From the NCBI GenBank assembly GCA_965261645.1, contig CBDHDJ010000002.1:992001-1056000 (forward strand): a stretch of DNA of 64,000 bases, in the 5' to 3' direction. Below the pieces are notes generated by a model. It was not told where the DNA came from. It ran no database searches and worked only from the letters and a program-made list of their open reading frames with translations. Positions 58,943-64,000 of the stretch are shown here, in pieces. Origin of the DNA: CBDHDJ01 sp965261645 (GTDB taxonomy: Bacteria; Pseudomonadota; Alphaproteobacteria; SHVV01). Each line of letters opens with the position of its first letter. The stretch's first letter is position 1. Made by a program: the position numbers and the translations under genes.

Positions 58943-58970
58943 TTGACGGGGCCGTCGGCACCATCTTATA
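58943..58970 (+). promoter_or_regulatory. Left half of a promoter split by IS630 element C
   Basis: TTGACG (58943–58948) is followed by an 18-bp spacer and TATA (58967–58970). In the empty site the next bases, now at 60130–60131, are TT, giving TATATT as -10. The element's TA target (58969–58970) lies inside this -10 hexamer, so the promoter of the TetR gene at 60164 appears to have been broken by the insertion. Confidence 0.5.
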
Positions 58971-60127
58971 CCAACGGCGCAAAATTCTGACTCGCAAGGG
59001 ATTCCCTTTTTGGGCTGGATGTGATTCAAGGCTGGCGAAGGAGATTCGCCATGTCAGTATGCATTGCTCTTCGGGACGACTACGACAGCATTGAGCTCCG
59101 GTGTTTGGCCAAGCACAGTCGCGATCCCCGCCAAGTTCGCCGGCTTTTGGCCTTGGCGGCGGTTTACGACGGCATGAGCCGAGCGGAAGCCGCTAAGGTC
59201 GGCGGCATGGATCGCCAGACGCTGAGAGACTGGGCGCACCGCTTCAACGATGAAGGGGCAGACGGCTTGAAGAACCGTCCCGGTGCGGGCCGCCCCCGGC
59301 TCTTGACCGACGAGCAGATGGGCGAACTGTCGGTGATCGTCGAAACGGGCCCCGATCCAAAGATTGACGGTGTGGTTCGCTGGCGGCGGGTTGACCTGAA
59401 ACGGGTGATCGAAGAACGCTTTGGCGTGATCTATAGCGAGCGAGCGATCTCCGACCTTCTCGTCGCGCTGTCCTTCTCCCACATCAGCGCCCGGCCGCAG
59501 CACCCCAAGCAGGACCAGCGGGTGATCGAGGCGTTCAAAAAAACTTCCCCCGCACGCTCGCTGCCCACCTAGCCGGTCTGCCCAAGACCAAGCGGGTCGA
59601 GATCTGGTTCCAAGACGAGGCCAGGCTGGGACAGAAGAACGGGCGTGTGCGCATTTGGGCGAAGAAGGGAACAAGGCCACGCCTGCCCGCCGATCAGCGC
59701 TACACGAACGCCTACCTCTTTGGCGCAATCTGTCCCATGGGAGCCAAGGGTGCCGCTCTCATGCTCCCCTTCGCCAACACAGCCGCCATGCAGATGCATC
59801 TCGACGAGATCAGCTGCAACGTCGCCGCCAAGGCCCATGGCGTCGTCCTGATGGACCGCGCCGGGTGGCACAGCACCGACCAGCTCAAGGTCCCCAAGAA
59901 CCTCACCATCATCCTGCTGCCATCGCGCTCGCCCGAGCTGAACCCGGTCGAGAACATCTGGCAATACCTCCGCCAGAATTGGCTCTCTAACCGCGTCTTC
60001 GAAGATTACGACGCCATCATCGAGGCCGGTTGCCAAGCCTGGAACAAACTAATCGACCAGCCCGAGACGATCATGTCCATCGGAATGAGAGATTGGGCGA
60101 TTTCAGGTCAATAATTAGTGCCGTTGG
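58971..60127 (+). mobile_element. IS630-family element C
   Basis: The element is flanked by TA at 58969–58970 and 60128–60129. Ends are CCAACGGCGC (left) and, on the other strand, CCAACGGCAC (right); similarity continues a little inward. It carries a two-frame transposase with a run of seven A at the frame change, as in several IS630-type elements that use programmed -1 frameshifting. It is 1157 bp long and lies directly upstream of a TetR gene. Confidence 0.9.
59051..60114 (+). CDS. IS630-family transposase read through a -1 frameshift at A7
   Basis: The first frame (ATG 59051 after GAAGGAGATTCGCC) gives the helix-turn-helix part (MSVCIALRDDYDSIELRC; AEAAKVGGMDRQTLRDWAHR) and ends at 59572. 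After VIEAFKK the sequence is a run of seven A (59537–59543). Slipping back one base continues as NFPRTLAAHLAGLPKTKRVE and IWFQDEARLGQKN (first Asp), then VVLMDRAGWHST and RSPELNPVENIWQYLRQN (third acidic residue) to the stop at 60112. The product would be about 354 residues. The heptamer suggests a normal programmed frameshift rather than decay. Confidence 0.85.
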
Positions 60128-60135
60128 TATTATAT

Positions 60136-60157
60136 ATCTACCAAACGATCGGTAGAT
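60136..60157. promoter_or_regulatory. Likely TetR operator (inverted repeat)
   Basis: ATCTACC and GGTAGAT form a perfect seven-base inverted repeat with an eight-base spacer (aaacgatc), ending six bases before the TetR start codon at 60164. Position and symmetry fit an autoregulatory TetR operator. Confidence 0.65.
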
Positions 60158-60163
60158 GAAGCC

Positions 60164-60724
60164 ATGGCCGTACAGAAAACAGATCGAAACGAGGTCGTCA
60201 GCCGCGCCTTCTACCTGTTCCGAGTGAACGGGTACCACAGGACCTCGATGGCCGACATCAGCGCTGCCTGCGGGCTTTTGAAGGGCAGCATGTATCACTA
60301 TTTCCCGAGCAAGGAGGCGCTCGGCGTTGCCGTCATCGAGCAGGTGCTGGCTGAGAATCATGAGAAGATCTTCGCCCTCACTTACGACGACTCGCGGCCG
60401 GCTACGGAGCGCCTGACGGCCGTCGCCGATGCCCTGGAGGACTATTTCTGCGAGCGTGAGGGTGGCTGCCTGATGGGCAATCTCGCTCTCGAGGTCAGTA
60501 ACACCGTGCCCGAGTTCACCGGACTGGTTCGGCGCTATTTCGATGAGTCGACCGCGGCGCTCGCCCATATCCTGACACCCCGGTACGGCGCCGAGCGGGC
60601 CAAGGAGCTCGCCCAGGATTCACTGGCCCGTATCCAGGGCGCGATCATGCTGACCCGTCTCGGCAAGAATCCGGCGCCGCTGTTGCGTGCCACCCGCGAT
60701 CTCCGCGGCCTGCTGGCGGCGTAA
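60164..60724 (+). CDS. TetR/AcrR-family regulator
   Basis: This 186-residue regulator has the N-terminal helix-turn-helix NGYHRTSMADISAACGLLKG with SMYHYFPSKEALGVAVI (residues about 22–58). The ligand-binding half contains YFCEREGGCLMGNLALEVSN (about 93–112), a Cys-containing stretch found in a subgroup that controls detoxification genes; whether these Cys sense electrophiles is inference. It is followed by a redox-type operon on the same strand 97 bp away. Its own promoter seems split by IS630 element C. Confidence 0.92.
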   Translation: MAVQKTDRNEVVSRAFYLFRVNGYHRTSMADISAACGLLKGSMYHYFPSKEALGVAVIEQVLAENHEKIFALTYDDSRPATERLTAVADALEDYFCEREGGCLMGNLALEVSNTVPEFTGLVRRYFDESTAALAHILTPRYGAERAKELAQDSLARIQGAIMLTRLGKNPAPLLRATRDLRGLLAA

Positions 60725-60782
60725 GGTCGGCAGTTTCGGTTCCTCACCATCGGTCCATCACCAGGCCAATTTTTTGAGCAAT

Positions 60783-60808
60783 TTACCAACCAACCGTTTG
60801 ATTGATTA
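60783..60808. promoter_or_regulatory. Possible second TetR site before the redox operon
   Basis: The segment ttaccaaccaaccgtttgat just upstream of the small secreted protein gene contains the near-palindrome CAACCGTTTG. Its reverse complement ATCAAACGGTTGGTTG resembles ACCAAACGATCGGTAG of the operator at 60136 (12 of 16 positions). It also overlaps the likely ribosome binding region (AAGGAGGGG at 60808). Confidence 0.35.
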
Positions 60809-60821
60809 AGGAGGGGACGTC

Positions 60822-61130
60822 ATGTTGAAAGTCATCGTGCTGATCGCAGCACTCGTCGTCGTCATCTTTGCGTATCTCACGCCGCTTCCCGCCGACGCCC
60901 AGCAGCTCTGCCTAGTACGCGGGGACGCGGTCGAGAAGCTCAAGCAGCAGTACGGCGAGAGGGCCGCCGCCTTCGGTCTCGTTGAGGGCGGTCAGGCCGT
61001 GATCGAGCTGTTCACCAACGACCAAGGGAGCTGGACGCTGCTCGCCACACGGGCGGACGGCCAGACCTGCGTCATCGGCACCGGCCAGGCGTGGACCGCG
61101 ATCCCCGAGATCGTGGGCTCCCCTGCTTGA
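60822..61130 (+). CDS. Small secreted protein of unknown function
   Basis: This 102-residue protein has a signal peptide (MLKVIVLIAALVVVIFAYLT, cleavage likely after ADA or PADAQ). The mature part of about 76 residues has two Cys (QQLCLVRGDA and GQTCVIGTGQAW) that could form a disulfide. The core KLKQQYGERAAAFGLVEGGQ and VIELFTNDQGSWTLLATRAD resembles short alphaproteobacterial periplasmic proteins, but I do not recognise the family. It has a strong ribosome binding site (GGAGGGGACG). It is the first gene of the operon behind the TetR gene. Confidence 0.8.
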   Translation: MLKVIVLIAALVVVIFAYLTPLPADAQQLCLVRGDAVEKLKQQYGERAAAFGLVEGGQAVIELFTNDQGSWTLLATRADGQTCVIGTGQAWTAIPEIVGSPA

Positions 61131-61189
61131 AAAGAGACCGGGCCCCAGGGAAGGAAGCTCCACCGAACCCTCAAACCAAGGAGAGAACC

Positions 61190-61741
61190 ATGCCGCGTAT
61201 TCAACCCATTGATCCCGCTGAAGCCGACGACAAGGCCCAGGCCCTGCTCGACGGCGTCCATAAGGCGCTCGGCATGACGCCCAATCTGATGCGCACCCTG
61301 GCGCACTCGCCGGCCGCGCTCGAGGCCTATCTCGGTTTTGGCAAGGCGCTCGGCACCGGCCGCCTCGGTGCCAAACTGCGCGAGGCGATCGCGCTCGTCG
61401 TCTCGGGCGAGGCCGGGTGCGAGTATTGCGCCTCGGCCCACACCGCGCTCGGCAAGATGCTCGGCGCGGACGAAGCCGAGCTCACCGCCAACCTCGAGGG
61501 GCGCTCCGGCGATGCCAAGATCGAGGCGGCACTGGCCTTCGCCCACATTCTCGTGACCAAGCGTGGCTGGGCGGATGATGACGACCTCGCCCGCGTACGC
61601 GAGGCCGGCTACGACGAGGGCGAGATCACCGAGATCATCGCCACCGTCGCGCTCACCACGTTTACCAACTACTTCAACCACGTCGCCGGGACGGAGGTCG
61701 ATTTTCCGTTGGTGACGGTGGGCGAGCGGGTAGCCGCGTAA
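61190..61741 (+). CDS. Carboxymuconolactone decarboxylase / AhpD-like protein
   Basis: This 183-residue protein of the AhpD-like peroxidase-related family starts with MPRIQPIDPAEADDKAQALL and has GMTPNLMRTLAHSPAALEAY near residue 27. The redox motif ASAHT follows CEYC (CxxC with the general His: CEYCASAH) near residue 80, and the C-terminal EITEIIATVALTTFTNYFNH is typical. These proteins reduce peroxides or act as general alkyl hydroperoxidase partners. GGAGAGAACC precedes the ATG at 61190. It sits between a secreted protein and a YfcG-like GST, consistent with thiol-redox or electrophile defence. Confidence 0.92.
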   Translation: MPRIQPIDPAEADDKAQALLDGVHKALGMTPNLMRTLAHSPAALEAYLGFGKALGTGRLGAKLREAIALVVSGEAGCEYCASAHTALGKMLGADEAELTANLEGRSGDAKIEAALAFAHILVTKRGWADDDDLARVREAGYDEGEITEIIATVALTTFTNYFNHVAGTEVDFPLVTVGERVAA

Positions 61742-61815
61742 CTGATCCAGGCTCGCGGCGGCGGGTGACTCCAGCGGGAGTGCTCGCCGTCCCGCGCCGC
61801 GCCGAGGAGAGAACC

Positions 61816-62511
61816 ATGATCGATCTATATTTCTGGACCACGCCCAACGGCTACAAGCCGCTCTTGTTTCTAGAGGAGACCGGGCTCGCGTATTGTATCG
61901 TGCCGGTCAACATCTCGACCGGCGAGCAGTTCGCCCCGGAGTTCCTCAAGCCCTCGCCCAACAGCCGCATTCCCGCCATCGTCGATCACGCGCCGGCAGA
62001 CGGCGGCGCTGCCGTTTCGATCTTCGAGTCGGGCGCGATCCTCCAGTACCTGGCGGAGAAGACGGGGCGGTTTCTGCCCGCCGATCTCGCCGGGCGCACC
62101 GAAGCCTTGCAGTGGCTCTATTGGCAGATGGGCGGGCTCGGGCCGATGCTCGGCCAGAACCTTCACTTCGCGGCCTACGCGCCGGAAAAGATCCCCTACG
62201 CGATCGAGCGTTACGTGCGGGAGACCGACCGGCTCTTCGGCGTTCTGAACCAGCGCCTGGCCGATCGCGCGTTCGTCGCCGGCGATTACTCGATCGCCGA
62301 CATGGCGGCCTACCCCTGGGTGGTCCGGCTCGAGCGCGAGCAACCACGGTTTGACGATTTCCCGCATATCAAGCGCTGGGCCGAGGCGATCGCGGCGCGG
62401 GCGGCCACGATCCGCGCGTACGGCAGAGGCCAGGCGATCAACACCGTGCCGACGATCAACGAGGAATCCAAGAAGCTTCTCCTCGGCCAGGGCGCGGCGC
62501 GGGCGGCCTGA
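61816..62511 (+). CDS. yfcG: YfcG-like glutathione S-transferase (disulfide reductase type)
   Basis: This 231-residue Nu-class GST is very similar in wording to E. coli YfcG: MIDLYFWTTPNGYKPLLFLE at the N-terminus with the Thr-Pro-Asn active-site region (TPNG) that replaces a catalytic Cys. Other shared stretches are SPNSRIPAIVDHAPADGGAA near residue 50, IFESGAILQYLAEKTGRFLP near 72 and QWLYWQMGGLGPMLGQN near 102. YfcG reduces disulfides using two bound glutathiones. GAGGAGAGAACC precedes the ATG. Genes on both sides are redox enzymes. Confidence 0.93.
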   Translation: MIDLYFWTTPNGYKPLLFLEETGLAYCIVPVNISTGEQFAPEFLKPSPNSRIPAIVDHAPADGGAAVSIFESGAILQYLAEKTGRFLPADLAGRTEALQWLYWQMGGLGPMLGQNLHFAAYAPEKIPYAIERYVRETDRLFGVLNQRLADRAFVAGDYSIADMAAYPWVVRLEREQPRFDDFPHIKRWAEAIAARAATIRAYGRGQAINTVPTINEESKKLLLGQGAARAA

Positions 62512-62529
62512 AGCGCAAACGGAGGAACC

Positions 62530-62801
62530 ATGATGACCACCGCTATGACCACCAATCCGAGCGACGTTGCGTTCAGCCCCGCCGTGAAAGCGGTCCAGAC
62601 GCGCAAAGGCTCGCGCGCCGGGTACGAGCGGATGGAAGCGAAGGGCGGTTGGACGAGCGCGGTCACGCCCGAATTGGTCCAGTTCATCGCCCGGCGCGAT
62701 TCGTTCTATAACACCACGGCGAGCGCCGATGGCCAGCCCTATGTCCAGCACCGGGGCGGTAAACCTGGATTCCTCAAGCTGCTCGACGAGAACACGCTGG
62801 G
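62530..62801 (+). pseudogene. PPOX-family flavoprotein, 5' exon, interrupted by group II intron
   Basis: The first 90 codons of a pyridoxamine 5'-phosphate oxidase-like (PPOX, FMN-binding split barrel) protein are recognisable: SPAVKAVQTRKGSRAGYERM near residue 16, VTPELVQFIARRDSFYNTTA near 45, DGQPYVQHRGGKPGFLKLLD near 67 and ENTLG. Family members continue with FAD and more; here a group II intron starts after CTGG (62801). If the intron splices, a normal protein can be made; otherwise the gene is inactive. The 3' exon lies outside the window. Ribosome binding site GGAGG precedes the ATG; the gene is 18 bp from yfcG. Confidence 0.8.
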
Positions 62802-64000
62802 AGCGCCAGGCTAACTGGCGGAAAGTAGCCGGGGTGAGTCCGGCGGGAAGAAGGAGTAACCAACCACTTCCACCCCGAGTCATGGGCCGGCATTCGCGAG
62901 GATGCAGGTTAAGCGTTGACAGGGGCGCGTATGGGCGAGGGCGATTGAGCTACGAAAAGTCTGAGAATCAGGGTGCCGAGGCTTTCCAGTATGTCGAAGG
63001 CAACACCGCTTCCACCGCCATGGTAAGGGGGAAGTGGACCCTGCGGAGTCGAAGAACCCAACCGCACGTACGTAGGCTTTCACGCCGGGACCTGGGAGGT
63101 CTCCATGTCATCCCGCGGTCGTAGCGGGATCGCAAAGGAAAGGAGGAATCCGTAACCGATGACGAACGGCATGGAGAAGTCAGACTCGGGAGTAGTAGCG
63201 ATGAAGTCGGCGAACAAAGGGAGGCCTGTTCCGGCGGAGCCGATGGAGCGAAGGACCGAGCCCAAGGGGAATCTGGAAAGCCAAAGCATGCGCCGGACGC
63301 AGGACCGGGAAAGCGTGTCACAAGCGGCCGACCGGATACGGCAGTTTGTACAACGGGAGCCACGGGAGCGTCTGACGGCGCTTCTCCACCACGTTACGGT
63401 CGATGCGCTGCGCTGGGCGTTCTTCGCGTTGAAGAAGGACGCGGCGGCAGGTGCGGATGGCATGACGTGGGGGATGTACGAGGGAGGGTTGGAAGGCCGG
63501 TTGGCCGCCCTGCACGACCGCGTGCACTCGGGAGCGTACCGGGCGACGCCATCACGGCGGGTGAACATCCCGAAGCCGGATGGCGGCACACGACCGCTCG
63601 GCGTCGCGGCCATAGAGGACAAGATTGTCCAGAAGGCGGTGGCGGAGATTATCCTGACGCCAATTTACGAGGCGGAGTTCCTGGGGTTTAGCTATGGGTT
63701 CCGGCCCGGGTGTGGGGCGCACGACGCGCTTGATGCGCTCGCGGTCGGGATTGAACGGCGTAAGATCAACTGGATAGCTGACGCAGATATCCGCGGATTT
63801 TTCGACCATGTCTCGCGGGACTGGTTGGTCCGGTTCCTCGAACATCGCATCGGAGACAAGCGGGTCATCAGGCTGATATCCAAGTGGTTGCACGTCGGCG
63901 TCATGGAAAATGGCGAGTGGCGGGACAACATGCGGGGGACTCCCCAGGGTTCGGTGATTTCGCCGATCCTGGCCAACATCTACCTGCATTACGTTCTCGA
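62802..64000 (+). mobile_element. Group II intron, 5' part (runs off the window)
   Basis: The sequence after 62801 begins gagcgccaggctaactggcg, a hairpin-forming 5' end of the GUGCG-type group II intron ribozyme, and continues with gccggggtgagtccggcggg, typical of domain I. About 357 bp of structured RNA precede the reverse transcriptase gene at 63159. Domains V and VI and the 3' splice site are outside the window. It interrupts the PPOX-family gene. Confidence 0.85.
63159..64000 (+). CDS. ltrA: Group II intron reverse transcriptase/maturase, 5' part
   Basis: The first 280 residues are in the window. They include the RT-0/1 region (TRPLGVAAIEDKIVQKAVAE), RT-2/3 (FLGFSYGFRPGCGAHDALDA; WIADADIRGFFDHVSRDW with the first catalytic Asp) and RT-4 (MRGTPQGSVISPILANIYLH). 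The YADD box, maturase domain and any endonuclease domain lie beyond 64000. The ATG at 63159 follows AAAGGAGGAATCC. No frameshift is seen. Confidence 0.93.
   Translation, partial: MTNGMEKSDSGVVAMKSANKGRPVPAEPMERRTEPKGNLESQSMRRTQDRESVSQAADRIRQFVQREPRERLTALLHHVTVDALRWAFFALKKDAAAGADGMTWGMYEGGLEGRLAALHDRVHSGAYRATPSRRVNIPKPDGGTRPLGVAAIEDKIVQKAVAEIILTPIYEAEFLGFSYGFRPGCGAHDALDALAVGIERRKINWIADADIRGFFDHVSRDWLVRFLEHRIGDKRVIRLISKWLHVGVMENGEWRDNMRGTPQGSVISPILANIYLHYVL

Noticed and set aside
62802..62940. A tRNA or other structured RNA gene
   Set aside because: The structured sequence is explained by group II intron domain I, and the reverse transcriptase gene follows at the expected distance.
1..64000. 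CRISPR arrays, tRNA or rRNA genes
   Set aside because: No regularly spaced repeats, no T-loop-like GTTCRANNC within a cloverleaf-sized segment, and no rRNA-like sequence were noticed on reading; a covariance search was not possible.

Overview
The window is high-GC DNA from an alphaproteobacterium, most likely Rhodospirillales-like. Supporting points are the gene neighbourhoods (MoxR/DUF58/DUF4159 divergent from DUF1285–CoA pyrophosphatase–DUF6111–CCA transferase; lgt–MidA-like–pgeF; petABC; prs–rplY–pth–ychF–MaoC), the many 4-bp ATGA/GTGA overlaps, and the two-gene DUF1538 cluster. Species was not determined. No tRNA, rRNA or CRISPR array was recognised.

Layout. 0–6 kb (minus strand): egtB–egtD for ergothioneine, followed by the start of a glutathionyl-hydroquinone reductase (GHR) gene cut by the window edge. 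A second GHR gene (3631–5972) is split by an IS1111-type IS110 element, carries a frameshift, and has a decayed IS630 element inserted at its stop codon. 6–13 kb: a minus-strand operon for a MoxR ATPase, a DUF58 protein and two very large membrane proteins. 13–17.7 kb: a tightly overlapping plus-strand run (DUF1285, CoA pyrophosphatase, DUF6111, cca, SGNH hydrolase), converging on an orphan AllG/DUF1116 gene. 17.7–20 kb: a secreted hypothetical protein, hemF and trmL. 20–22.6 kb: the cytochrome bc1 operon petABC with a terminator. 22.6–29.7 kb: mtnP–apt–mtnA and a fused class II aldolase/short-chain dehydrogenase, which together could form a methylthioadenosine/5'-deoxyadenosine salvage route. 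A lower-GC trypsin-like protease gene, itself interrupted in frame by an IS256 element, lies between them.

29.7–41.7 kb: an imine-reductase-like gene, a dienelactone hydrolase, a complete IS630 element, then housekeeping genes (MaoC, ychF, pth, rplY, prs, pgeF, MidA-like, lgt; then ubiK, a YbjN protein and proC on the plus strand). 41.8–43.2 kb: a complete DUF772-type (IS1182-like) element with a 4-bp target duplication. 43.3–48.4 kb: a TetR/COQ9-like protein, a tRNA-binding protein, a DUF1127 protein, a response regulator–kinase–sodC operon, and ilvE divergent from it. 48.4–55.3 kb (minus): moaE, moaD, moeA, mobB, pgsA and uvrC, then folB with a pteridine-reductase-like SDR. 55.3–58.7 kb (minus): a Na+/Ca2+ antiporter and a CBS / PII-like / DUF1538 / DUF1538 cluster, a candidate nucleotide-regulated membrane system.

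59–64 kb: an IS630 element that splits the inferred -10 box of a TetR regulator, then a redox-type operon (small secreted protein, AhpD-like protein, YfcG-like GST, PPOX-family flavoprotein). Its last gene is interrupted by a group II intron whose reverse transcriptase runs off the window. In total there are six insertion sequences from four families plus one group II intron. Three host genes are interrupted outright, one promoter appears to be split, and two insertions sit exactly in a stop codon. This points to recent mobile-element activity.
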